Below, piece by piece: positions 8,676 through 16,331 of a DNA stretch of 64,000 bases. The DNA lies in the NCBI RefSeq assembly GCF_024518835.1, contig NZ_JANIGO010000005.1, positions 1-64,000 of the forward strand. The letters run 5' to 3'. The position numbers and the translations under genes were made by a program. The notes below the pieces were generated by a model, which was given only the letters and a program-made list of their open reading frames with translations, ran no database searches and had not been told where the DNA came from. Source of the DNA: Limnobacter humi. Lineage in GTDB: Bacteria > Pseudomonadota > Gammaproteobacteria > Burkholderiales > Burkholderiaceae_B. Numbering within the stretch: position 1 is the stretch's first letter; the number at the start of each line of letters is the position of its first letter.

Positions 8676-9193
8676 TTCGACGCTTTAAACACATCGTGAT
8701 TTCATTTGCTGCTGTTGGCCTTTTGTCATGCAACAAGCCTTTAGAGGGCAGTGTTCATGCTGCACAAAAAAGTGAGAACTGGTTGTTTGGCCAATGGGCT
8801 ACGTACACCGATGATGGGTTTGACTTAACAAAAGCCTGCGAAAGGCCCGATAGCCAGTTTGGAAAACAATACCTTTACTGGCGCGATGAGGTTGAGGGTG
8901 ATCTCGATGAGGAGTTGAACAAGGTTGACGAATATCGGATAGAAGGTGGGTTGGTTAAGGCGCACGTTTCAACACAAACAAGCCGCAGTGCCTATGTTCA
9001 AAAAGACGGTTTCATGTATTTTGAGAAAGTGGCGGAGAATGTTGTGAAGATGGTGGATTGGAAATATCCGAATCGATCGCCTTTGTTGTTCAAATGCCCG
9101 TCTTCACCCATTCCGTATTCCGCCGATGTGGCACCCACCCCACCCAAGTACGACAACATTGAACCGGGCATTATTGACAGGCCTAGAAGCTAG
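8672..9193 (+). CDS. Predicted lipoprotein, unknown function
   Basis: 173 residues from a GTG that overlaps the TGA of the M15 gene. The N-terminus (IRRFKHIVISFAAVGLLSC) is a classical lipoprotein signal with a lipobox ending in Cys 20. The mature part is acidic, with several aromatic residues (WLFGQWATYTDDGFDLTKAC, QYLYWRDEVEGDLDEELN) and three cysteines in all. Nothing in it identifies a known family. Its tight coupling to a putative peptidoglycan hydrolase makes an inhibitor or immunity role conceivable, but that is inference only. Confidence 0.7.
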   Translation: MIRRFKHIVISFAAVGLLSCNKPLEGSVHAAQKSENWLFGQWATYTDDGFDLTKACERPDSQFGKQYLYWRDEVEGDLDEELNKVDEYRIEGGLVKAHVSTQTSRSAYVQKDGFMYFEKVAENVVKMVDWKYPNRSPLLFKCPSSPIPYSADVAPTPPKYDNIEPGIIDRPRS

Positions 9194-9264
9194 GGGTGTT
9201 TTAGAAATCTGCCAATTCATAGCTGGTGCTGCGGCCCCCAGCGGCTGCATGCGGCCGAATGTAG

Positions 9265-9306
9265 GAATAACCGCCGCTTTTCATGCGGTGATTGCATGGG
9301 TTATTC
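9265..9306. repeat. Inverted repeat downstream of the lipoprotein cassette
   Basis: GAATAACC at 9265-9272 is repeated inverted as GGTTATTC at 9299-9306, with an inner CCGC/GCGG pair around 9273-9288, so the transcript could fold into a branched hairpin. There is no T-tract after it, so it is not a classical intrinsic terminator. The 267 bp from 9194 to 9460 contain no gene. Confidence 0.4.
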
Positions 9307-9387
9307 ACCGCAGGGTCAACTGGGCTTGACGCCCTGCCTTAATCATGACTTGAAGCGTGTTGTAATTCCTCGCTTCTAACGGTTTAT

Positions 9388-9446
9388 ATTCCAAAATTAA
9401 CAGGGTTTCATTCCTTGATTTACGGTACCATATTCCTTAATTTACG
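9388..9446 (+). repeat. Three 22-bp-spaced direct repeats upstream of an AAA ATPase gene
   Basis: The 15-bp units attccaaaattaaca (9388), attccttgatttacg (9410) and attccttaatttacg (9432) start exactly 22 bp apart, two helical turns. The last two match in 14 of 15 positions and the first in 10 of 15. They end 14 bp before the ATG at 9461. Phased direct repeats in this position suggest cooperative binding of a regulator, possibly the ATPase's own partner; this is inferred from layout only. Confidence 0.6.
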
Positions 9447-9460
9447 AAAAATTAAAACCG

Positions 9461-10702
9461 ATGGGCAACCCCTCACTTTACCCGCGTCGCATTCAGTCGC
9501 GTTTGATAGAAGCCCTGGCCGATACCCCAGTGGTGCTGTTGACTGGCCCGCGTCAGTCGGGCAAAACCACTTTGGTGAGGGGAATCACCGCTGAGGGTAT
9601 GCGCTACCTGACATTGGACGACCAACTGACCTTGATGTCTGCCCAACAAGACCCCGTCGGGTTCATCCGGGCCTTGGACCGTGCGGTCATTGATGAAATA
9701 CAACGTGCGCCAGCATTGTTGTTGGCGATCAAAAAAAGTGTAGACGAGGACCGGCGGCCTGGGCGATTTTTGCTTACTGGTTCGGCCAACCTAATGGCCT
9801 TGCCGACTGTGGCCGACTCGCTGGCTGGTCGCATGGAAAACCTGTTGTTGATGCCTCTGTCCCAGTGTGAGGTCGAGGGGCATTCTACAAATTGGATCGA
9901 CAGTGTGTTTGACGGTCGAATTCCCCAACCTGGTCAATATTTGGCTGAAATGAATTTGGTCGATCGTGTGCTGCGCGGTGGCTATCCTGAAGCGATTGCA
10001 AGGCCAACATCCAGGCGCCGAACCGTTTGGGCACAACAGTACATCAATGCACTCATTCAGCGTGACGTTCGTGACATTGCGGCTATTGAAAAGCTGGATC
10101 ATTTACCGCGCTTTCTGAGTGCTCTGGCCCAGATGGCTGGCCAAATGTGCAATTACACCCAGCTTGGCGCACAGCTTGGCTTGGACAACAAAACCGCATC
10201 GAAGTACGTCGGTGTATTTGAGCAAATGTATTTGCTAAAGCGAATAGAAGTGTGGGCTCACAATCGACTCAATCGGGTTCTTAAAACGGCCAAATTGCAA
10301 TTCATTGATTCCGGCCTTTTGGCAATGTTGCAGGGTTTGACAGCCAATGAGGTTCAACAAAACAGAACACGGTTTGGTAATGTGCTCGAATCGTTTGTTT
10401 ATGGTGAGTTATTGAAGGCAACAACCACTTCGGAAGGCGTTTATTCCTTGATGTATTACCGCGATGCTGACCAGGTGGAGGTCGATATTGTGATTGAAAA
10501 TACTGTCGGGGATTTGGTGGGTGTGGAAGTAAAGGCCTCTGCAACCGTAAAGGACAGTGACCTGCGGGGTTTGAGAAAACTCTCTGGCCTGGCAGGTAGC
10601 AAATTCAAGATGGGTATTGTGTTGTACGACGGCGATGACACATTGCCGTTGGGCAATAACCTTTGGGCTGCGCCGCTGGCTACTTTGTGGGGGCGACCGT
10701 AG
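9461..10702 (+). CDS. AAA ATPase with DUF4143 C-terminal domain
   Basis: 413 residues of the AAA_14/DUF4143 family, abundant in bacteria and archaea but with no settled function. Walker A is TGPRQSGKTT (residues 28-37), Walker B is RAVIDEIQRAP (about 75) and FLLTGSANLM (about 107) is the sensor. The C-terminal half (QRDVRDIAAIEKLDHLPRFL, then YYRDADQVEVDIVIEN, GVEVKAS) has the restriction-nuclease-like pattern D...E-V-K common in DUF4143 proteins. The gene stands alone, convergent with the AbiEii-like gene, and sits behind three 22-bp repeats. A stand-alone toxin/defence-like or regulatory ATPase are both possible. Confidence 0.85.
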   Translation: MGNPSLYPRRIQSRLIEALADTPVVLLTGPRQSGKTTLVRGITAEGMRYLTLDDQLTLMSAQQDPVGFIRALDRAVIDEIQRAPALLLAIKKSVDEDRRPGRFLLTGSANLMALPTVADSLAGRMENLLLMPLSQCEVEGHSTNWIDSVFDGRIPQPGQYLAEMNLVDRVLRGGYPEAIARPTSRRRTVWAQQYINALIQRDVRDIAAIEKLDHLPRFLSALAQMAGQMCNYTQLGAQLGLDNKTASKYVGVFEQMYLLKRIEVWAHNRLNRVLKTAKLQFIDSGLLAMLQGLTANEVQQNRTRFGNVLESFVYGELLKATTTSEGVYSLMYYRDADQVEVDIVIENTVGDLVGVEVKASATVKDSDLRGLRKLSGLAGSKFKMGIVLYDGDDTLPLGNNLWAAPLATLWGRP

Positions 10703-10746
10703 AGGGGAGTGGAGTTTTGGCGGGCCAAGTGCTGCCCCGCAAAGCG

Positions 10747-11448
10747 CTATTGCAAACTGTTCAAGGCCAATATGTGTTGCATCAACTGCGCGGGCGGTAT
10801 TTGTATCGCCATGCGTTCACAGGCTTTTAACAGCCGTTCTGGTTGTTGTTGCACCGCATGGATGGCCTTATTCAGGTCACTCAGAATGGAGTCGCCGTAG
10901 GCGCGTCTGGCTTTCTGGAGGCCCAATTCAAACTCAGCATGTGTAGGGTGCATCATGGCCAGGTCGATCAGGTCTCGGGTATTGACGGAGGGGTCTGCCC
11001 AGCGGTCGGAATTGGCCAACAGTTTGCTTGCAATGAGGTCTGTTTTACGCAGTGTGGCAACGCCGAGTATGTGCTCATCCGGGCCTGGGGTGTCCAACTC
11101 AATCCGACCTTCCAGCACGATTTCAAATTTTATGGGTGTCCCCATCACCAGTAGGCGGGTGCGAATGCCGTATTGATCGGACCGCAGTTCGCCAAATTGA
11201 ACCCACTGACTGGCTGCTGGCAAAAACAAATCCTGAACGCTTCCACCGACTTTGCACAACTGCCGAAGTTGCCGGTAGTGGTCGGTATTCGACACCATGA
11301 AATCCAGGTCGACGGACTCGCGATATTCGCCGTACTGTAGGGCAATGGCTGTGCCCCCACCAAAGTAGCACTGGTGCTCTGCCAGTTTGGGGGCGTTAAG
11401 GCCTTGCAGCGCCAGTGCAATCAATTGATGGTGTTTACGGCTGAACAT
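10747..11448 (-). CDS. AbiEii/AbiGii-type nucleotidyltransferase toxin
   Basis: 233 residues from the ATG at 11448, which overlaps the end of the upstream regulator gene by 14 bp. The nucleotidyltransferase signature is present: FGGGTAIALQYGEYRESVDLDFMV (residues about 29-52), matching the GG-[ST]...D-x-D pattern of the AbiEii (DUF1814) family. Then come KFEIVLEGRIEL and the conserved TLRKTDLIASKLLANSDRW.....RDLIDLAMM. AbiEii proteins transfer nucleotides to tRNA or other targets and are toxins of AbiE-type modules that limit phage infection. The longer frame to 11589 lies over the partner gene and is not supported. Confidence 0.85.
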   Translation of the reverse strand: MFSRKHHQLIALALQGLNAPKLAEHQCYFGGGTAIALQYGEYRESVDLDFMVSNTDHYRQLRQLCKVGGSVQDLFLPAASQWVQFGELRSDQYGIRTRLLVMGTPIKFEIVLEGRIELDTPGPDEHILGVATLRKTDLIASKLLANSDRWADPSVNTRDLIDLAMMHPTHAEFELGLQKARRAYGDSILSDLNKAIHAVQQQPERLLKACERMAIQIPPAQLMQHILALNSLQ

Positions 11449-11908
11449 GCAACAAGGCCTCTTCGAAAGCTTGCTCAAGTAGGGTGATGAACTGTATTTC
11501 GGCTTCGCCCAGTGTTGCAACTTGAACATGGCGCCAGTTGTTTTGATACAGCTTGAACGCAGCCTGCAAGCTGATTTCCGCATTGTCATGGTGCTGCCAT
11601 GCCAATTTTTGCAATTCAGGATATTGAGTGACGCAAACCCGGCTCGGCAGCATGGGTGAATGGCTGTTCTCTTGCGGAGGTAAGGCGCCCAGTAGGCCCA
11701 GTGCAGCCATGGTATTCAGGCAGGCGCCCAACGTAATGCTGGTGCTGCCTTGTTCCAGGCGATGCAAGGTGACACGGGATATACCTGCCGCCAGCGCGGT
11801 TTGCGTGGCCGGCACCTTGAGCGCTTTGCGGCGGTTGGCGATAAATGCGCCAAGCCGCTGTGCGGCTGCGGCGGATTGTTCGAAGGTGTGAGCAATGTTT
11901 TTCGACAT
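11435..11908 (-). CDS. XRE-type antitoxin/regulator paired with the AbiEii-like toxin
   Basis: 157 residues from the ATG at 11908. The N-terminal Cro/C1-type helix-turn-helix is at LGAFIANRRKALKVPATQTALAAGISRVTLHRLEQGSTSITLGACLNTMAALGL (about 18-72). The rest (ALHVQ end, HDNAEISLQAAFKLYQNNWRHV) is helical and unassigned. It is the first gene of a two-gene operon with a 14-bp overlap into the nucleotidyltransferase gene, the usual layout of AbiE-like pairs with a short cognate regulator in front. A perfect inverted repeat just upstream (11911-11958) is the probable operator for self-repression. Confidence 0.8.
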   Translation of the reverse strand: MSKNIAHTFEQSAAAAQRLGAFIANRRKALKVPATQTALAAGISRVTLHRLEQGSTSITLGACLNTMAALGLLGALPPQENSHSPMLPSRVCVTQYPELQKLAWQHHDNAEISLQAAFKLYQNNWRHVQVATLGEAEIQFITLLEQAFEEALLHVQP

Positions 11909-11910
11909 AA

Positions 11911-11958
11911 TGTTTCTTATTATATGCAAAAATATTGTATTGTAAATAATAAGAAACA
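11911..11958 (-). promoter_or_regulatory. Inverted-repeat operator of the AbiE-like module
   Basis: TGTTTCTTATTAT (11911-11923) and its exact reverse complement ATAATAAGAAACA (11946-11958) are separated by 22 bp, immediately upstream of the regulator's ATG at 11908. The arms are 35 bp apart centre to centre. Such sites are commonly bound by XRE antitoxins. The whole stretch is AT-rich, so it can also contain the promoter. Confidence 0.7.
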
Positions 11959-11959
11959 A

Positions 11960-12742
11960 CTAAACTGTTTTGAGGTAACCCAACTCCTGCGCAACCCAAC
12001 GCCAGCGGCGTGGGTCCTTTTTTACCGCAGCAAACCCAGCCCGGCTAAGCCCCAGCCGGCTGTGCGGTGCTTCCCAGGGCTGGCGCAAGCCCTGCGCATC
12101 CACATCGGCACGCAACGCCCACTGCAGGTGTTGCCCGGTTTGAAAGCTGCGCTGTCGCAAAGGCAGGTCTTCAAGCCATGGGGTTTGTGCAGCCAAAGTG
12201 CCCGCCCAAGCCACCACGCTGGGCACATTGAAAGCGCGGTGTGCATACACCAGCGCAGCACAGTCCCCCTGTGCATTCAGGCTGCTCAATAGCGGCACTG
12301 CAGCGCTGCCCAAGGTATCCAATGGCCGCCTGGCAAGTTCTGCCTCAGTGGTCCAACTTCGGGCTTGAACAAACGGCGCATCGGGGTTGGCAAAGGTAAG
12401 CGTGCCCAAAGTATTGGCCCCCACCAGGCTTAGCAACTCCAGTGGGCCCAGCGGCACCTCTGGGTACAGGCTTTGCAGCAGGGCGCAGCCAGCCGGGTTG
12501 GGCAGGTGTTGCTCAAACACCGGAAACAATTCAGGCCAACGGTACAGGTTTCGGCTGGGGGGCATGAGCACGCTCACGGCGGCTTGCTCGATGCTTCCGC
12601 TTGCGTAGTGAAACCAGTATTCACCGCTGTCTTCACAGCCCAGCCAACCACAGGGGCGGCCAGCATTGAACACTTGCAGCAGCTTGACTGGCCCGCCCAG
12701 GCGGGGCAGTTGCCGCAATAGCGGATACTGCTCCAGGCTCAC
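11960..12742 (-). CDS. HipA N-terminal-domain protein without kinase domain (HipS-like)
   Basis: 260 residues from a GTG that overlaps the upstream TGA (GTGA). Residues about 20-125 follow the N-terminal subdomain of HipA (GWLG...GEYWFHYASGSIEQAAVSVLM, then LFPVFEQHLPNP, PLELLSLVGANTLGTLTF). The serine-kinase parts of HipA are absent. The remaining 130 residues (from about SWTTEAELARRPL to WRWVAQELGYLKTV) match nothing I recognise. In HipBST systems the corresponding subdomain is a separate protein, HipS, of about 100 residues; this one is much longer and no HipT kinase is adjacent. It could be a HipS-type antitoxin with an extra domain or a toxin whose effector half is new. Confidence 0.65.
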   Translation of the reverse strand: MSLEQYPLLRQLPRLGGPVKLLQVFNAGRPCGWLGCEDSGEYWFHYASGSIEQAAVSVLMPPSRNLYRWPELFPVFEQHLPNPAGCALLQSLYPEVPLGPLELLSLVGANTLGTLTFANPDAPFVQARSWTTEAELARRPLDTLGSAAVPLLSSLNAQGDCAALVYAHRAFNVPSVVAWAGTLAAQTPWLEDLPLRQRSFQTGQHLQWALRADVDAQGLRQPWEAPHSRLGLSRAGFAAVKKDPRRWRWVAQELGYLKTV

Positions 12743-13023
12743 GGTGTGAGCCCGTCGGTTTTGAAGTAATCAGCCGCGGAATACAGGTCGGGTGCCTCAG
12801 GCTTTCCCGCATGCAGCGCCAAGCCAAACACGCGCAGCACCCGCATGGCGGTGGCAAACGACACGTCTTCTCCCCGTTCAATGCGGAAAATCGTGTCCCG
12901 GCTCACGCCAGCCAGTTCGGCCAGTGTGTCGGCGGTCATTTTTCGGCCTTGGGCACCAGCGGTTTTCCGGTGGGTTTTCACCAAGTGGGCCAAGTCCAGC
13001 GGGTTTTTCAGGTTTTCAACCAT
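12739..13023 (-). CDS. HipB-like XRE-family regulator
   Basis: 94 residues. The helix-turn-helix is MTADTLAELAGVSRDTIFRIERGEDVSFATAMRVLRVFGLALHA (about 29-72), the arrangement seen in HipB-type antitoxins that bind DNA and neutralise or present their partner. It is the first gene of the pair and overlaps the HipA-N gene by 4 bp. A long near-perfect palindrome lies 18-55 bp upstream of its ATG and is the likely autoregulatory operator. Confidence 0.8.
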   Translation of the reverse strand: MVENLKNPLDLAHLVKTHRKTAGAQGRKMTADTLAELAGVSRDTIFRIERGEDVSFATAMRVLRVFGLALHAGKPEAPDLYSAADYFKTDGLTP

Positions 13024-13040
13024 TTCAAATAAAATGAAAA

Positions 13041-13078
13041 ATTCAATAAATAATCCGTATACGGATTATTTAATGAAT
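13041..13078 (-). promoter_or_regulatory. 38-bp near-perfect palindrome, probable operator of the HipB-like regulator
   Basis: Centred between 13059 and 13060: the inner arms AATAATCCGTA and TACGGATTATT are exactly complementary, and the symmetry continues to 13041-13078 with a single mismatched pair (13046/13073). It lies just upstream of the regulator start at 13023. The opposite side faces gmd (13171), so it might also influence that gene. Confidence 0.75.
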
Positions 13079-13170
13079 ATATCAGACGTTTTTTGATTTG
13101 CGGGCACTAGCCAGTGTTCAGGGCTTTGACCTAAGCTTTGGCTCGTTATTGATCAATACATGCACACACC

Positions 13171-14289
13171 ATGGCCAAAGTTGCGCTGATTACCGGCATT
13201 ACCGGACAAGACGGGTCCTACCTTGCAGAATTTTTGCTCGCCAAGGGCTACGAGGTGCATGGCATCAAGCGCCGGGCGTCCCTGTTCAACACCCAGCGGG
13301 TGGACCACATTTACGAAGACCCGCATATGGAAAACGCCCGCTTTAAGTTGCACTATGGCGACCTCACCGACAGCTCCAACTTGACCCGCATTTTGAAAGA
13401 AGTGCAGCCCGATGAGGTGTACAACCTGGGTGCGCAAAGCCATGTGGCCGTGAGCTTTGAAAGCCCGGAATACACCGCCGATGTGGACGCCATGGGCACC
13501 TTGCGTTTGCTGGAAGCCATTCGCTTTTTGGGCCTGGAAAAGAAGACCCGGTTTTACCAGGCATCAACGTCGGAATTGTATGGCTTGGTGCAGGAAATTC
13601 CCCAAAAGGAAACCACGCCGTTTTACCCTCGCAGCCCGTATGCGGTGGCCAAAATGTACGCGTACTGGATTACCGTGAACTACCGCGAAAGCTATGGCAT
13701 GTACGCCTGCAACGGCATTTTGTTCAACCATGAAAGCCCGCGCCGCGGCGAAACCTTTGTAACCCGCAAGGTAACGCGTGGTTTGTCCAACATTGCAGTG
13801 GGCCTGGAGCCTTGCCTGTACATGGGCAACATGGATGCGCTGCGGGACTGGGGGCACGCCAAAGACTATGTGGAGATGCAGTGGATGATGCTGCAGCAGG
13901 ACCAGCCTGAAGACTTTGTGATTGCCACCGGCGTGCAGTACAGCGTGCGTCAGTTTATTGAGATGAGTGCAAAGGAACTGGGCGTGACCCTGCGTTGGGA
14001 AGGCACCGGTGTGGATGAGCGCGGCATTGTGGCCAAAGTAGACGGCAACAACGCACCAGCCTTGAAAGAAGGCGATGTGATTGTGCGCATCGACCCCCGT
14101 TATTTCCGCCCGGCGGAAGTGGAAACCCTGCTGGGCGACCCCACCAAGGCCAAGGAAAAACTGGGTTGGGTGCCCCAAATTACCCTGCAAGAGATGGTGG
14201 CCGAAATGGTGGCTGCCGACCTTGAAACAGCCAAGCGCCATGCCTTGCTGAAGCAGCACGGCTACAGCGTGGCGGTTAGCCGCGAATAA
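13171..14289 (+). CDS. gmd: GDP-mannose 4,6-dehydratase
   Basis: 372 residues of the short-chain dehydrogenase family. It converts GDP-mannose to GDP-4-keto-6-deoxymannose, the first step to GDP-L-fucose and related 6-deoxyhexoses, in the cytoplasm. The NADP-binding loop [15 protein letters not shown] is at residue 8, the [13 protein letters not shown] motif near 90 and the catalytic [10 protein letters not shown] near 155. [21 protein letters not shown] is typical of Gmd. The length is normal. The next gene, fcl, starts 9 bp after its stop and performs the following step. Confidence 0.95.
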   Translation: MAKVALITGITGQDGSYLAEFLLAKGYEVHGIKRRASLFNTQRVDHIYEDPHMENARFKLHYGDLTDSSNLTRILKEVQPDEVYNLGAQSHVAVSFESPEYTADVDAMGTLRLLEAIRFLGLEKKTRFYQASTSELYGLVQEIPQKETTPFYPRSPYAVAKMYAYWITVNYRESYGMYACNGILFNHESPRRGETFVTRKVTRGLSNIAVGLEPCLYMGNMDALRDWGHAKDYVEMQWMMLQQDQPEDFVIATGVQYSVRQFIEMSAKELGVTLRWEGTGVDERGIVAKVDGNNAPALKEGDVIVRIDPRYFRPAEVETLLGDPTKAKEKLGWVPQITLQEMVAEMVAADLETAKRHALLKQHGYSVAVSRE

Positions 14290-14298
14290 GGGGCTCAC

Positions 14299-15273
14299 AT
14301 GCTGAGCCTGAATTCAACAATTTATGTGGCAGGCCACCGCGGCATGGTGGGCAGCGCCATTGTGCGCCGCCTGCACACTTTGGGTTACCACAACCTGGTG
14401 GTGCGCACGCACGCGGAATTGAACCTGTGCAACCAGGCCGATGTGCAGGCTTTTTTTGATGCAGAAAAGCCCGATGCGGTGGTGTTGGCGGCAGCCAAGG
14501 TGGGCGGCATTCACGCCAACAACACCTACCCGGCCGATTTCATCATGGACAACCTGTTGATGGAATGCAACGTGGTGCGTGCTGCCCACCACAGTGGTTG
14601 CCAGCACTTGCTGTTTTTGGGGTCCAGCTGCATTTACCCCAAACTGGCGCCACAGCCCATGCGGGAAGACGCCCTGCTCACTGGCATTTTGGAAAGCACC
14701 AACGAGCCCTATGCCGTGGCCAAAATTGCGGGTATCAAGTTGTGTGAAAGTTACAACCGCCAACACGGCCGGGATTACCGCAGCGTGATGCCCACCAACC
14801 TGTACGGCGAAAATGACAACTTCCACCCGGACAACAGCCACGTGATACCGGCCATGATGCGCCGCTTCCACGAGGCAAAGCTGCGCGGCGATGCCGAGGT
14901 GGTGGTGTGGGGAACTGGCAAACCCATGCGGGAATTTTTGCATGTGGATGACATGGCGGCTGCCAGCGTGCACGTTCTGCTGCTGGACGAGGCCACTTAC
15001 AAGGCCAACACCCAGCCCATGCTGAGCCACATCAATGTGGGCACCGGCGTGGACTGCACCATTGCCGAGTTGGCGCACACCATGGCCCGTGTGGTGGGCT
15101 TTGAGGGCCGCCTCAGCTTTGACACCACCAAGCCCGATGGCACCCCCAGAAAGCTGATGGACGTAACCCGGTTGAAATCACTGGGTTGGCAATATACGAT
15201 TAATCTGGAGGATGGCTTGAAACGGACGTATGCCTGGTACCAGCAGAATGTGGACCAGGTGAGGCAATTGTAA
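14299..15273 (+). CDS. fcl: GDP-L-fucose synthase
   Basis: 324 residues. This epimerase-reductase turns the Gmd product into GDP-L-fucose. The Rossmann start is [17 protein letters not shown] (residue 9) and [18 protein letters not shown] is diagnostic of the family. The Ser/Tyr/Lys triad lies in [10 protein letters not shown] and [19 protein letters not shown]. The ATG at 14299 follows a GGGGCTCAC ribosome-binding sequence. Together with gmd it supplies fucose for the surface glycan. It is followed 17 bp later by an RfaH/NusG-like gene. Confidence 0.95.
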   Translation: MLSLNSTIYVAGHRGMVGSAIVRRLHTLGYHNLVVRTHAELNLCNQADVQAFFDAEKPDAVVLAAAKVGGIHANNTYPADFIMDNLLMECNVVRAAHHSGCQHLLFLGSSCIYPKLAPQPMREDALLTGILESTNEPYAVAKIAGIKLCESYNRQHGRDYRSVMPTNLYGENDNFHPDNSHVIPAMMRRFHEAKLRGDAEVVVWGTGKPMREFLHVDDMAAASVHVLLLDEATYKANTQPMLSHINVGTGVDCTIAELAHTMARVVGFEGRLSFDTTKPDGTPRKLMDVTRLKSLGWQYTINLEDGLKRTYAWYQQNVDQVRQL

Positions 15274-15290
15274 AGGGGGCAAGCAGCCAC

Positions 15291-15794
15291 ATGGCCCACT
15301 GGTATGTGATGTACACGAAACCCCGCCTGGAAACCCAGGCTGTGGAAAACCTGGAGCGCCAGAATTACCGGGTGTTTTACCCGCAGGCCCGTGTGCGAAA
15401 GCGCCGGTCCACAGGCTTGGCCGAGGTGGTTGAACCGTTGTTCCCTCGGTACCTGTTTGTTCGGCTGGAAAGCGGGGTGGATGATTTTTCGAAGTTGCGG
15501 TCCACCAAAGGCTGCATTGACCTGGTGAAGTTTGGCGGCAAGGCCACGCCCGTGCCGCAAGCCCTGGTGGACTTGATTCAAAGCCAGTTGGCCGATGATG
15601 GTTTGCTCCACCTGGAAGCCCTGAACGGCATGCCCAAGGTGGGCAGCAGTATGCGGGTGGCCGACGGGCCGTTTGAAGGCTTGATGGCCACCATTGCCCA
15701 GCACAAGGGTGCAGACCGGGTGCTGGTGCTGCTCAATGTGTTGGGTGGCGAGCGCCGGGTGGTGTTGTCGGCCACCCAGCTGCAATCACCCTAG
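15291..15794 (+). CDS. RfaH/NusG-like transcription antiterminator
   Basis: 167 residues with the NGN domain (HWYVMYTKPRLETQAVENLERQNYRVFYP; PRYLFVRLE near 50) and a C-terminal KOW segment (VADGPFEGLMATIAQHKGADRVLVLLNVLGGERRVVL). The main NusG is normally encoded with the ribosomal genes, so a second copy inside a sugar locus suggests an operon-specific antiterminator of the RfaH type that lets polymerase run through a long polysaccharide operon. A strong ribosome-binding site (AAAGGGGG) precedes the ATG. I looked for an ops-like element nearby and did not find one. Confidence 0.85.
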   Translation: MAHWYVMYTKPRLETQAVENLERQNYRVFYPQARVRKRRSTGLAEVVEPLFPRYLFVRLESGVDDFSKLRSTKGCIDLVKFGGKATPVPQALVDLIQSQLADDGLLHLEALNGMPKVGSSMRVADGPFEGLMATIAQHKGADRVLVLLNVLGGERRVVLSATQLQSP

Positions 15795-15803
15795 GCGCCG
15801 TGC

Positions 15804-16208
15804 TTACTTTGGGCGGTTCCAGTCGTTCAGGCAGTTGATGCGCACATCGGCCTTGGCCACTGGGCCGGTTTGGGTCAGGCTGCGGCTTTCGCCAGGCTGA
15901 ATGTACAACTCGCTGCCTTGGCCACCAATGACCACATTGCACCGTTTGGGGTGCTTGGCGTGGTTGTTGGTGATTTTCACTTCCGTTTGTTCGCAGGTTT
16001 GGGTGATTTCAGCCAGGGTGGTACCGTCCTGCAGTTTTTGTGTGGCGGGCCCTTCCATGTTGCACAACGAGGCGGGTTGGGTGGTGTTTTCGCCGGAGGC
16101 TGGCGATTGGCCGGGTGCTGGCACCACTGCCACGCAGGCGCTTAATGCCAGGGCAGACAGGGTTAGCGCCAGGGGCGCCACAAGGCGGGAGAAGTTCGTG
16201 CGTGTCAT
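15804..16208 (-). CDS. Small predicted lipoprotein, unknown function
   Basis: 134 residues from the ATG at 16208 (a start at 16229 would add seven residues before the signal). The N-terminus RTNFSRLVAPLALTLSALALSAC is a lipoprotein signal with the lipobox LSAC. The mature domain has three further cysteines and a beta-like core (EVKITNNH...RCNVVIGGQGSELYIQPGESRSL). No family recognised. It faces rfbB across a 123-bp divergent intergenic region and is convergent with the RfaH-like gene. Confidence 0.75.
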   Translation of the reverse strand: MTRTNFSRLVAPLALTLSALALSACVAVVPAPGQSPASGENTTQPASLCNMEGPATQKLQDGTTLAEITQTCEQTEVKITNNHAKHPKRCNVVIGGQGSELYIQPGESRSLTQTGPVAKADVRINCLNDWNRPK

Positions 16209-16331
16209 GGGTTTGCAGTCCTCTGTCAACGATATAATCGGCCCAAGGCTTGGCGGTGAATGCAGGCCTGCTTAGGCTGGATCAGTATTTTTCTGTAATC
16301 CCTGAAGTGTAACCCGAACTTTTCCTGAATC

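Noticed and set aside
6952-9193. Prophage lysis module
   Set aside because: An M15 peptidase alone is suggestive, but there is no holin, spanin pair, tail or packaging gene, and two of the products are lipoproteins not typical of lysis cassettes.
9265-9306. Possible integron attC site
   Set aside because: The arms do not carry the conserved GTT/AAC core boxes and no integrase or cassette array is present.
11994-12022. Hairpin with a T-run (ACCCAACGCC...GGCGTGGGT then six Ts) on the plus strand
   Set aside because: It lies inside the coding end of the HipA-N-like gene, and no plus-strand gene lies upstream that it could terminate.
13564-15785. Long minus-strand frames (13564-14298, 14314-15078, 14997-15785)
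   Set aside because: All are shadows of gmd, fcl and the RfaH-like gene, which have clear family motifs.
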